NCBI GenBank assembly: GCA_035771175.1
Contig: CM069605.1
Coordinates: 19,151,788 to 19,215,787, forward strand
Length of the DNA stretch: 64,000 nt
Direction: 5' to 3'
Origin: Paratinospora sagittata
Taxonomy: Eukaryota > Streptophyta > Magnoliopsida > Ranunculales > Menispermaceae
The first letter of the stretch is position 1; every line of letters begins with the position of its first letter. The notes under the pieces are model-generated. The model did no database searches. It saw only the letters and a list, made by a program, of their open reading frames with translations, and was not told the DNA's origin. A program made the translations under genes and the position numbers. This document shows, in pieces, positions 1 to 11,200 of the stretch.

Positions 1-1815
1 ATGCTCAATCACATAGACATTATACATCAACCCTAAATCAGCCCACATATAGACAATAGGCCTAAATCCCATCTAATCCCATCATTCAACTCAAATCACA
101 TGACTTAGGCCTCTAATGCATAGTTCTTATTCATAAACCATTATATTATTCAAAAATACTGATTTTCAATTCCTTAGGCATAAACATGCTCAAATTGGGC
201 AATTTGATCACAAGTAGGCATAACCCATGATATGGTCACAACCACCAAATCAATAGCATAATAAACCCTAATCATGCTTAATTAAACATAAGTTGCATCA
301 ATTCAATGATTTTAGGCCAAAAGCATCAAAAGCCCTAAAATATGAAATTTTCCATACTTAGGCCATATTGCCGATTTACACTAGGTCACCATGTTCAGCC
401 ATGTATATCACTGATTTTGCATCACGGGTTCATCAACAATGGCAACTAGTTCAACATAGTTGACATGCAAGCTATTTGGAAAGGTCTAAGTTCATATTCT
501 AAATTTAGGTCTAATACAAGCAACCCTACCAATTCTTCATTTAATATTCTGTTCAGATGTGTCAATCTACCAACAGAAATATTTAATCACAAAATCAACC
601 GTACAGATTGAATTATATTAAGAACCAAACCTTCTGTACAAAACTCAGGTCAATCCAACGGTGGACCGAAAAGATGAGCTACTTTGATGAACAAGTCTCT
701 AATCAGATAATTTCTCCTTTCCTGCTGCAAATACTCAAACTCAGATGACTATATCACACAACATACTTCCGCCATAAACATCTCCACCGTTCATAATGCA
801 GAAAGATCAGTGGTAAACCACATACCCAAATATCATATCCATACAGCAGTAGATGGAGCGATCTATTAGTTTGATCGAAACTGCGCGATAAATCCAGACT
901 TTTCGACCAGCTTCATTTGAGAGGTTATATCTCTTAGACGAAAACTCTAATCAAGATCTCCGGCTCTTTGATGAAAACGTTGCAGAGATTTTCCTCAAAG
1001 CAACTACCTCTTTCTTTCTCTTCTTTTTTCTTTTCTCTTCTTTTTTCCTTTCTCTCTACTCATCTCACCCTCTACGACTTCCTTGGGAAGAGAACTAGGG
1101 CATGGGACACTTGTCCACTATAATGCACCAACCTTGACATGTGTTGGAGAGAAGAAATGGGGCATGGGACACTTGTCCATTTTCATGCACCAAGTTGACA
1201 TGTATTGGAGAAGAGAAATGGGGCATGGGACACTTGTTCATTCTCATGCACCAACTTGACATGTGTTGGTCTCATGCACCAATTTGACATGTGTTGGAGA
1301 AGAGAAATGGGGCATGGGACACTTGTCCATTCTCATGCACCAACTTGACATGTGTTGGTCTCATGCCCCAACTTGACATGTGTTGGAGAAAAGAAATGGG
1401 GCATGGGACACTTGTCCATTATCATGCACCAATTCGACATTTGTTGGTCTCATATTACCCATACCAACCACATGTAATTTAACCAATCTTATGCTTCCAT
1501 GTATTTTAAATGTCCAATCCATCTAGTACACCAAATATTTTATTCTCATTTATCTTTTTATTCAATCAATCCTAACCCATATCAATTCATGGTTTAATGG
1601 GCCAATGCATAAATAATAACATATGCATTATACTTTAATTTAACATGACCCATATACAATTTATGATGCACATATTTATATACATTATCAAGCATCAAAT
1701 ATACAAACATTAAACAACTATCAAACAAACACCAAACATATCAAGGCAACACATAGAGTTTGGGCAAAATGCAATTGGGTTATGGGCTAGATGAAATAAT
1801 TTTCGGGGCGTCACA
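1..1815 (-). mobile_element. 3' LTR of gypsy family B, cut by window start
   Basis: This stretch has no gene. It is closely similar along its length to 23092-24931, the corresponding part of a complete solo LTR in this window. On the minus strand it begins TGTGACGCCCCG at 1815, directly after a purine-rich tract and a broken integrase, so it is the 3' LTR of a minus-strand element; its far end lies outside the window. It holds a pyrimidine-rich stretch near 1010-1080 and a tandem repeat at 1097-1440. The orientation and boundary are seen directly; family assignment rests on the adjacent integrase and chromodomain-like sequence. Confidence 0.85.
1097..1440. repeat. Tandem repeat inside family-B LTR
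   Basis: The phrase GGGCATGGGACACTTG recurs five times at spacings of about 62, 61, 89 and 89 bp. The longer units carry an extra internal copy of a piece containing TTGACATGTGTTGG. The solo LTR at 21967-24931 has only one such unit near 24541, so the repeat expanded within the family. Short open frames here come from the repeat and are not genes. Confidence 0.8.
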
Positions 1816-1828
1816 TCACACCCACCTT
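1816..1828 (-). promoter_or_regulatory. Putative polypurine tract of family-B element
   Basis: On the minus strand AAGGTGGGTGTGA lies immediately upstream of the LTR start TGTGACGCC. A purine-rich run at this place primes plus-strand DNA synthesis in LTR retrotransposons. It is interrupted by three T residues, so the assignment rests mainly on position. Confidence 0.5.
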
Positions 1829-1852
1829 AGAATAAACTTCGTCCTTGAAGTT

Positions 1853-3218
1853 TTAGGTTAAGAAATTACCTAAGCCCATGAACTCGGCAAAGTGCTCCAT
1901 CATGTAGTCCTCACGCTCCCAAGTAACCTGCTCCTCGCCATGGAACTGCCATCTCACCTTAACCATCGAAATCTCGCGGTTACGTAACATCTGGACCTTC
2001 CGGTCAAGTATCTGAATAGGTTCCTCATCATAAGCCCCATCCTGCCTTAGCTCAATGTTCCTCCAGTCCAAGACGTGATCAAAATCCCTCTTGTACACTC
2101 TCAGCATTGACACATGAAAGACATTGTGGACTGCTGCTAACTGAGGTGGCAAGGCTAATCGGTAAGTGACGGGGCCAATTCGTTCTAAAACCTCGAACGG
2201 CCCAATAAATCTCGGAGCGAGCTTGCCTTTTATCCCAAATCTCGTCTAGCCTTTTTGAGGTGAGACCTTCAATAAAACTTGGTCACCCACCTCGAACTCT
2301 ACGGTCTTCCGCTTGGCATCAGAGTAACTCTTCTGCCTGTCTTGGGCTACCTTCATATTATGTTTGATCATCTTAATCTTCTCTGTGTTCTTGTACAAAC
2401 TCTGGTCCCATCACTGCAATATCCCCTACCTCCGTCCAACAGACCGGAGATCTACATGGTCGACCATACAATGCCTCAAAAGGAGCCATGCCAATACTGG
2501 ACTGATAGTTGTTGTAGTACGCGAACTCACACAGATGTATGTACTCCTCCCAGTTACCACTGGACTCAAGGACACAAGCTCGAAGCATATCCACCAAAAT
2601 CGATATCAACCTCTCAGACTAGCCATCCGTTTGTGGGTGAAAAGCGGTACTGAGATCTAGTCTATTGCCGAGCTGCCTCTGCAACCCCTGCCAGAATACC
2701 GATGTAAACCTCGGATCCCTATCTGACACAATCAAAACTGGCACTCCATGTAATCTGACTATCTCCCGCATATAGAGTCTGCTCAGCTTGTCCATAAAAT
2801 TCCTAGTCTTCACCAGTAGAAAGTGAGCGGACTTAGTCAAGCGATCAATAATAACCCAAACAACATTATGTCTCCTCGGGGTGTTGGGTAATCCCACAAC
2901 AAAGTCCATAGTGACATGCTCCCACTTCCACTCAGGAATGGCAAGCTGTTGCATCTGCTCTCCAGGCCTCTGATGCTCAGCTTTGACCCTCTGACAGATC
3001 TCACACCTTTGAATGAACTGAGTTATCTCTCCCTTCATGGCTGGCCACCAATACATTCTTTTCATATCATGATACATCTTGGTTCCGCCAGGATGAATAG
3101 CATAATGAGATCTGTGAGCCTTTTGGAGAACACTCTGTCTGAGTCGTGGATCTGCGGGAACCCATAAACGTCCCCTAAATCTCAAGGCACCATCAGATGA
3201 CAAGTGCCAATCCGTAAA
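1853..3218 (-). pseudogene. Family-B pol: integrase and chromodomain-like end, broken
   Basis: This is the 3' end of a Ty3/gypsy pol gene. Visible are an integrase zinc finger ([11 protein letters not shown] ... CEICQ), the catalytic stretches TMDFVVGLP and VSDRDPRF, and a C-terminal part with NVFHVSMLR and an ILDRK ... VKVRW ... EEQVTWE chromodomain-like pattern. It is disabled: after HPQTDG near 2617 the Gln codon of the related fragment at 6683-8224 is a TAG stop; near 2370 two bases are missing, shifting the frame; a further in-frame TAG lies near 2247. The 5' side stops abruptly at satellite near 3218, so RT and RNase H are absent. Function is lost, although the element family is clear. 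Confidence 0.9.
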
Positions 3219-6200
3219 CTTTCTAGTTTGAACTCCGATTTGAGTAAATGAAAATGCGGTAGAAAGATGAAGAGAAGATTTACAAATTTTTTGCATTAAC
3301 TTATTTTCTGAATAACATTGAAGGGTCACGGTTGACTAATACTTTAAACATTTAATAGCAACGGGACCGGTCACCGGTTACTGCAAAGTAACTTAAAGAA
3401 CCTTGTTTACTAGATGTTTTTTTTCATCTTTCCAACGCATATTAAATTACGAAAAATCAGAGTTAAAACAAAAAAGGTAGTGTGATTTGAAGTTTACTTA
3501 TCGATTGCAGAAATGATACACCATTCGGTAAAAAATCGGTAGGTAAACGTTAAATGACCATAACATTCTCGTTTTAAGTCCGATTTGTGTAAATTAAAAT
3601 GCGGTGGAAAGATGAAGAGAAGATTTACAAATGAATTGCATTAACTTACTCTATGATCAATGGTGACAGGTCACGATTGACTAATACTGTAAACATTTAA
3701 TAGCAACGGGACCGGTTATCGGTTATCGCAAAGTAACTTAAAGTACCTAGTTTACTAAATGTTTTCTTCCTCTTTCCGACGCATATTAAATCACTAAAAT
3801 TAGAGTTAAACGAAAATGGTAGTGTCATTTGAATTTACTAATCAATTGCTGAAATGATACACTGTTCGGGAAACAATCGGTAAGTAAACTTTAAATGACC
3901 ACAACTTTTTCGTTTTAACTCTGATTTGAGTGATTGAAAATGTGGTGGAATGATGAAGAGAAGATTTACAAATTTACTGCATTAACTTACTTCCCGATCA
4001 TTGGTGACTGGTCCCGGTTGACTAATACTTCCAACATTTAATAGCAACGGGACCGGTCACCGGTTAACGGAAAGTAACTTAAAGAACTTTGTTTACTAGA
4101 TCTTTTCTTCCACTTTCCAACGCATATTAAATCACTAAAATCGGAGTAAAAACAAAAAAGTTAGGATCATTTAAGGTTTACTTATCGATTGCTAAAATGA
4201 TACACCGTTCGGTAAACAATCGGTAGGTAAATGTTAAATGACCATAACATTCTCGTTTTAACTTCGATTTGAGTAAATGAAAATGCGGTGGAAAGAGGAA
4301 GAGAAGATTTAGAAATTAATTGCATTAACTTACTTTATGATCAACGGTGACAGGTCACGGTTGACTAATACTATAAACATTTAATAGCAACGGGGACCGG
4401 TCACCGCAAAGTAACTTAAAGCACCTAATTTACTAGATCTTTTCTTCCTCTTTCCAACGCATATTAAAACACTAAAATCAGAGTTAAAATGAAAACGGTA
4501 GGGTCATATGAATTTACTAACCAATTGCTAAAATGATACACAGTTCGGGAAACAATCGGTAAGTAAACTTTAAATGACCATAACTTTTTCGTTTTAACTC
4601 TGATTTGAGTGATTGAAAATGTGGTGCAATGATGAAGAGAAGATTTACAAATTTACTGCATTAACTTACTTTCCGATCATTGTGACCGGTCCCAGTTGAC
4701 TAATACTTCCAACATTTAATAGAACCGGGACCGGTCGAAAGTAACTTAAAGAAACATTGTTTACTAGATCTTTTCTTCCACTTTCCAGCGCATATTAAAT
4801 TACTAAAATCGGAGTTAAAACGAAAACGTTAGGATCATTTGAAGTATACTTATCGATTGCCAAAATGATACATCGTTTGGTAAAAAATCGGTAGGTAAAC
4901 GTTAAATGACCATAACATTCTCGTTTTAACTCTAATTTGTGTAAATTAAAATGCGGTGGAAAGATGAAGAGAAGATTTACAAATGAATTGCATTAACTTA
5001 CTTTATGATCAACGGTGACAGGTCACGGTTGACTAATACTGTAAACATTTAATAGCAACGGGACCGGTTACCAGTTACCGCAAAGTAACTTAAAGCACCT
5101 AATTTACTAGATCTTTTCTTCCTCTTTCCAACACATATTAAATCACTAAAATCAGAGTTAAAATGAAAACGATAGGGTCATTTGAATTTACTAATCAATT
5201 GCTGAAATGATACACTATTCGGGAAACAATCGGTAACAAAACTTTAAATGACCATAACTTTTTCGTTTTTACTCTGATTTGAGTGATTGAAAATGTGGTG
5301 GAATGATGAAGAGAAGATTTACAAATTTACTGCATTAACTTACTTTTCGATCATTGGCAACCGGTCCCAGTTGACTAATACTTCCAAGATTTAATAGCAA
5401 CGGACCGGTCACCGGTTAACGGAAAGTAACTTAAAGAACCTTGTTTACTAGATCTTTTCTTCCACTTTCCAACGCATATAAAATAACTAAAATCGGAGTT
5501 AAAACGAAAAAGTTAGGATCATTTAAGGTTTACTTCTCAATTGCTAAAATGATACACCGTTCGGTAAACAATCGATAGGTAAAAGTTAAATGACCATAAC
5601 ATTCTCATTTTAACTTCTATTTGAGTAAAGGAAAATGCGGTGGAAAGGTGACGAGAAGATTTCGAAATTAATAGCATTAACTTACTTTATGATCAACAGT
5701 GACCGGTCAAGGTTGACTAATACTGTAAACATTTAATAGCAATAGGACCGGTTACCGCAAAGTAACTTAAAGAATCATTTTACTAGATCTTTTGTTTTTT
5801 TTTCCAACACATATTAAATCACTAAAATTAGAGTTAAAATGAAAACGGTAGGGTGATTTGAAGTTTACTTAAGGATTGCTGAAATGATACATCGTTCGGT
5901 GAACAATCAGTAAGTAAACTTTAAATAACTATAACCTTTTTGGTTTAACTCTGATTTGAGTAATTGAAATTGCGGTGGAAAGTGAAAGAGAAGATCCATA
6001 AATTTATTGCATTAACTTACTTTCCAATCACTTGTGAGGGGTCACAGTTGACTAATAATTCGTAAATTATATAGCAACGGGACTGGTTAAAAAAAAAATA
6101 ACATAAAGCGTATGGTTTACTATTTCTTTTCTTCTTCTTCCAAACGCATTTTAAATTGATAAAATCAAAGTTAAAACTAAAATGTTCGGGTCATTTGAAG

Positions 6201-6331
6201 TTTACTTATTGATTGTTGAAATGATAGACCGTTCGATAAACAATCGGTAAGTACACTTTAAATGACCCTAACATTTTAATTTTAACTACGATTTGAGTAA
6301 TTCCAAATGTCGTGGAAGGAGGAAGAGAAGA
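3219..6331 (+). repeat. Satellite array 1, ~341-bp monomers
   Basis: About nine tandem monomers. Marking each by the phrase GATTTGAG gives steps of roughly 345, 341, 343, 336, 331, 343, 342, 335 and 337 bp. A monomer runs: phrase ACTCCGATTTGAGTAA, a purine stretch, GCATTAACTTACTTTC, the dyad block with CACCGGTGACCGGTCAC, ATTTAATAGCAACGGGACC, AGTTTACTAGATCTTTTCTT, CGCATATTAAATCACTAAAA, GGTCATTTGAAGTTTACTTA, a TTCG ... AATCGG block, then TGACCATAACTTTTTCGTTT. No coding capacity was seen. The left border is the truncated family-B integrase and the right border is the inverted-repeat element. Confidence 0.95.
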
Positions 6332-6655
6332 TGTCACACCTTGGGTTGCACTGCGTGCCCCATACCCAGGTGTGGGCGCACCCCCTCGGGGCGAACGCCT
6401 AGCCATGGCTCAATGGGTACTCAAGTTGCGAAATCTAACCTTATGAGGAAGAGGTTGCGAGTTCAAACTTGGGGGAGGCCCTCCCTGTGCTGTGGATTGT
6501 GCAGGGGGATAAATGATCTCGGTGTCCGGCGTCCTTGTGTGGCGTGGCTGGCCGAGATGGGACAATATTATGGATCCATAATGGCTAGGCGTTCGCCCCG
6601 AGGGGGTGCGCCCACACCTGGGTATGGGGCACGCAGTGCAACCCAGGGTGTGACA
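6332..6655. mobile_element. 324-bp element with 75-bp terminal inverted repeats
   Basis: Bases 6332-6406 and 6581-6655 are inverted copies of each other with one visible mismatch (CACACCTTGGG against CACACCCTGGG). The ends are TGTCACACC ... GGTGTGACA. The 174-bp centre carries tRNA-like Pol III boxes. There is no protein. No clear target duplication was found: the left flank is satellite and the right flank is a short inverted piece followed by a family-B fragment. It could be a MITE or foldback element that captured a SINE head, or two opposed copies of a SINE-like element fused head to head. The structure is certain; the class is not. Confidence 0.8.
6405..6470 (+). promoter_or_regulatory. 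tRNA-like Pol III A and B boxes
   Basis: TGGCTCAATGGG at about 6406-6417 fits the A-box pattern TRGCNNARYNGG. GTTCAAACTT at 6461-6470, preceded by GGTTGCGA, resembles the T-arm/B-box pattern GWTCRANNC with a weak last base. The spacing of about 44 bp between boxes is usual for tRNA-derived SINEs. No intact tRNA fold is present, so this is a SINE-type promoter rather than a tRNA gene. Confidence 0.55.
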
Positions 6656-6661
6656 AAATCA

Positions 6662-6684
6662 ACAGCACAGGGAGGGCCTCCCCC
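6662..6684 (-). repeat. Short inverted copy of SINE-like sequence
   Basis: These 23 bases are the exact reverse complement of 6471-6493, the stretch just after the B box (it includes GGCCCTCCCTGTGCTG). They lie outside the inverted-repeat element, between its right end and the family-B fragment. This suggests a second opposed and truncated copy at this junction, or a fold-back rearrangement. Confidence 0.7.
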
Positions 6685-8224
6685 TGTTCATGACTTAGAA
6701 CTGGCCGCAGTGGTTTTTGCTTTGAAGATTTGGAGGCATTATCTCTATGGTGAGAGATTCACTTTGTATTCTGACCATAAGAGCCTCAAGTACTTGTTCT
6801 CTCAGAAGGAATTGAACATGAGGCAGAGAAGGTGGTTAGAGCTCCTCAAAGACTATGATTTTACATTGGAATACCACCCAGGTAAAGCCAATGTAGTGGC
6901 TGATGCATTGAGCAGGAAGCGGGTAGAGACAATTATGGTAGCACACCAGATGTCTCATGAGTGGAGACTACTTGAGGCGGCTACGGTTATGAGTATATGT
7001 GCTACCCCTTCAGATCAGATTGTGATATGTGCTCAAATGAGAGCTCAGCCTACACAAGTCCAGGAGGTAATTGACCAACAGAGACTTGACGTTGATTATG
7101 GGATATACAAGTCTTGGGCTGAGAGCAGTGATTTTACTGATTGGCACTTGTCATCTGATGGTGCCTTGAGATTTAGGGGACATTTATGGGTTCCCGCAGA
7201 TCCACGACTTAAACAGAGTGTTCTCCAAGAGGCTCACAGATCTCATTATGCTATTCATCCTGGCGGAACCAAGATGTATCATGACATGAAAAGAATGTAT
7301 TGGTGGCCCGACATGAAGAGAGAAATAGCTCAGTTCATTCAGAGGTGTGAGATCTGTCAAAGAGTCAAAGCTGAGCATCAGAGGCCTGGAGGGCAGATGC
7401 AACCGCTTGCCATTCCTGAGTGGAAATGGGAGCATGTCACTATGGACTTTGTTGTGGGATTACCCAACACCCCGAGGAGACATAATGCTGTTTGGGTTAT
7501 TATTGATCGCTTGACCAAGTCCGCTCACTTTCTACCGGTGAACACTAGGGATTCTATGGACAAGCTGAGCAGACTCTATATGCGGGAGATAGTCAGATTA
7601 CATGGAGTGCCTGTTTCGATTGTGTCAGATAGGGATCCGAGGTTTACATCGGTATTCTGGCAGGGGTTGCAGAGGCAGATCGGCACTAGACTAGATCTCA
7701 GTACCGCTTTTCACCCCCAGACGGATGGCCAGTCTGAGAGGTTGATATCGATTTTAGAGGATATGCTTCGAGCTTGTGTCCTTGAGTCCAGTGGTAACTG
7801 GGAGGAGTACATACATTTGTGTGAGTTCGCGTACAACAATAGCTATCAGTCCAGTATTGGCATGGCTCCTTTTGAGGCATTGTATGGTCGACCCTGTAGA
7901 TCTCCGATCTGTTGGACGGAGGTAGGGGATGTTGCGATGATGGGACCAGAGTTTGTACAAGAACACACAGAGAATATTAAGAGGATCAAGCATAATATGA
8001 AAGTAACCCAAGACAGGCAGAAGAGTTACACTGATGCCAAACGGAAGACCGTAGAGTTCGAGGTGGGTGACCAAGTTTTATTGAAGGTCTCACCTCAGAA
8101 GGGCCAAACTAGATTTGGGATAAAAGGCAAGCTCGCTCCGAGATTTATTGGGCCGTTCGAGGTTTTAGAACGAATTGGCCCCGTCGCTTACCAATTAGCC
8201 TTGCCACCTCAGTTAGCAGCAGTC
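6683..8224 (+). pseudogene. Family-B RNase H-integrase fragment, open but truncated at both ends
   Basis: Gypsy pol fragment in one uninterrupted frame. It starts inside RNase H ([14 protein letters not shown] ... SDHKSLKYL ... [11 protein letters not shown]), continues through the integrase zinc finger ([11 protein letters not shown] ... CEICQRVK) and the core with D (TMDFVVGLP), D ([10 protein letters not shown]) and E ([10 protein letters not shown]), and ends at ALPPQLAAV. There satellite sequence follows in mid-codon context near 8224. RT, protease, gag, chromodomain and LTRs are missing. The reading frame continues upstream into the inverted-repeat element and a little downstream into satellite, but those parts are not gene. 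It is closely similar to the minus-strand copy at 1853-3218, but without its stops. Confidence 0.9.
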
Positions 8225-11200
8225 AAGACCCACTGTTCGGGAAACAATCGGTAACAAAACTTTAAATGACCATAACTTTTTCGTTTTAACTCTGATTTGA
8301 GTGATTGAAAATGTGGTGGAATGATGAAGTGAAGATTTACAAATTTACTGCATTAACTTACTTTCTGATAATTGGAGACCGGTCCCGGTTGACTAGTACT
8401 TCCAACATTTAATAGCAACGGGACCGGTCTTCGGTTAACAGAAAGTAACTTAAAGAACCTTATTTACTAGATCTTTTCTTCCACTTTCCAACGAATATTA
8501 AATCACTAAAATCGGAGTTAAAACGAAAAAGTTAGGATCATTTAAGGTTCACTTGTCAATTGCTAAAATGATACTCCGTTCGATAAACAATCGGTAGGTA
8601 AACGTTAAATGACCATTACATTCTCGTTTTAACTTCGATTTGAGTAAATGAAAATGCGGTGGAAAGATGAAGAGAAGACTTAGAAATTAATTGCATTAGC
8701 TAACTTTATGATCAACAGTGACCGGTCACGGTCACGGTTGACTAATACTGTGAACATTTAATAGCAACGGGATCGGTCACCGGTAACCGCAAAGTAGCTT
8801 AAAGAACCATTTAACTCTGATTTAAGTAAATGAAAATGCGGTCAAAAGATAAAGAGAATATTTACAACTTTTTTTGCGTTAACTTACTTTATGATCAATG
8901 GTGACCCGTTACGGTTGACTAATACTTTAAACATTTAATAGCAATGGTACCGGCCACCGGTAACTGCAAAGTGACTTAAAAAACCTTGTTTACTAGATCT
9001 TTTTTTCCTCTTTGCAACACATATTAAATCACCAAAATCGGAGTTAAAATGAAAATGGTAGGGTCATTTGAAGTATACTTATCAATTGCTGAAATGATAC
9101 ATCGTTCGGTAAACAATCAGTAAGAAAACTTTAAATAACCATAACCTTTTCACTTTAACTCCGATTTGAGTAATTGAAATTGCGGTTGAAAGAGAAAGAG
9201 AAGATCCATAAATTTATTGTATTAACTTACTTTCCGATCACTTGTAAGGGGTCACGGTTGACCCATAATTTGTAAATTAAATAGCAACGGGACCGGTTAA
9301 CGAAAAATAACTTAATGCACCTAGTTTACTAGATCTTTTCTTCCTTTTTCAAACGCATTTTAAATTGCTAAAATCAGAGTTAAAACTAAAATGTTCGGGT
9401 CATTTGAAGTTTACGTTTCGATTGTTGAAATGATAGACCGTTCGATAAACAATCGGTAAGTACACTTCAAATGACCTTAACTATTTCGTTTTAACTACGA
9501 TTTGAGTAATTCCAAATGTCGTGGAAGGAGGAAGAGAAGATTTACCAATTCATGTGCATTAAACTTACCTTCCGATCACTAGTGACCGGTCATTTGAAGT
9601 TTACTTATCATTTGCTGAAATGATACACCGTTTGAAAAACAATCGATAAGTGAACTTTAAATGGCCATTATTTTTTCGTTTTAACTCTGATTTGAGTAAT
9701 TCAAAATGCAGTGGAAAGAGAAAGAGAAGATCCATAAATTTATTGAATTAACTTACTTTTCGATCACTTGTGAGGGGTCACTGTTGACTAATAATTTGTA
9801 AATTAAATAGAAACAGGACCGTTTAACGGAAAATAACTTAAAACTCCTATATTATTAGCTCTTTTCTTCCTCTTTCCAATGCATATTAAATCACTAAAAT
9901 AGGAGTTAAAACGAAAATGGTAGGGTCATTTGAAGTTTACTTATCATTTGCTGAAATGACACACCGTTCGAAAAATAATGGATAAGTGAACTTTAAAATG
10001 ACCATAACGTTTTCGTTTTAACTCCGATTTGAGTAATTGAAAATGCGGTGGAAAGAGAAAGAGAAAATCTATAAATTTATTGCATTAGCTTACTTTCCGA
10101 TCACTTGTGAGAGGTCACGGTTGACTAATAATTTGTAAATTAAATAGCAACAAGACCGGTTAACGAAAAATAACTTAAAGCACCAAGTTTACTAGATCTT
10201 TTCTTTCTCTTTCAAATGCATTTTAAATCGTTGAAATTGAAGTTAAAACTAAAATGTTAGGGTCATTTGAAGTTTACTTACCGATTGTTGAAATGATACA
10301 TCGTTTGATAAATAATCGGTAAATACACATCAAATGACCATAACTTTTTCGTTTTAACTACGATTTGAGTAATTCCTAATGCGGTCGAAAGAGGAAAAGA
10401 AGATCTACAAATTCATATGCATTAATTAAACTTACTTTCTTATCACCGGTGATCGGTCACGGTTGATTAATACTACAAACATTTGATAGCGACAGGACTA
10501 GTCACCGGTTATTGAAAAGTAACTTAAATCACCTAGTTTACTAGATCTTTTCTTCCCCTTTCCAACGCATATTAAATCACTAAAATCAGAGTTAAAACGA
10601 AAATGGTACGGTCATTTGAGGTTTACTTTTCAATTGCTGAAATGATGTACTGTTCGAAAAATAATCGGTAAGTAGACTTTAAATGACCATAACTTTTTCG
10701 TTTTAACTCTGATTTGAGTAAATGAAAATGTAGTGGAAAGATAAAGAGAAGATTTACAACTTTTTTTTTACATTAACTAACTTTCTGATCAACGGTGACC
10801 TGTCACGGTTGACTAATACTGCAAACATTTCATAGCAACAGGACCGGTCACCGGTTACTGTAAAGTGACTTAAAAAACCTTGTTTACTAGATTTTTTTTC
10901 CTCGTTCCAACACATATTAAATTACTAAAATCGAAGTTAAAATGAAAACGGTAGGGTCATTTGAAGTATACTTATCAATTTCTAAAATGATACATCGTTC
11001 GTTAAACAATCAATAAGTAAACTTTAAATAACCATAACCTTTTCGTTTTAACACCGATTTGAGTAATTGAAAATGCTGTGGAAAGAGAAAGAAAAGATCC
11101 ATAAATTTTGTGCATTAACTTACTTTCTGATCACTAGTGAGGGGTCACGGTTGACTAATAATTTGTAAATTAAATAGCAACGGGATCGGTTAACGGAAAA

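Noticed and set aside
1291..1482. Small ORF in the LTR tandem repeat
   Set aside because: Made of repeat units with no start context or similarity; the unit number differs in the solo LTR.
5550..5585. CENP-B-box-like motif in the satellite (TTCG ... A ... CGG)
   Set aside because: The TTCG(N4)A(N2)CGGG spacing is not met; the monomer has ATCGG two bases late and no final G run.
6405..6470. A genuine tRNA gene
   Set aside because: Only A- and B-box-like sequences are present; no acceptor or anticodon stem could be formed.
6293..8254. A 653-codon host gene spanning the inverted-repeat element and integrase
   Set aside because: The N-terminal part is read through a noncoding TIR element and the C-terminal part through satellite; only the middle is retrotransposon pol.
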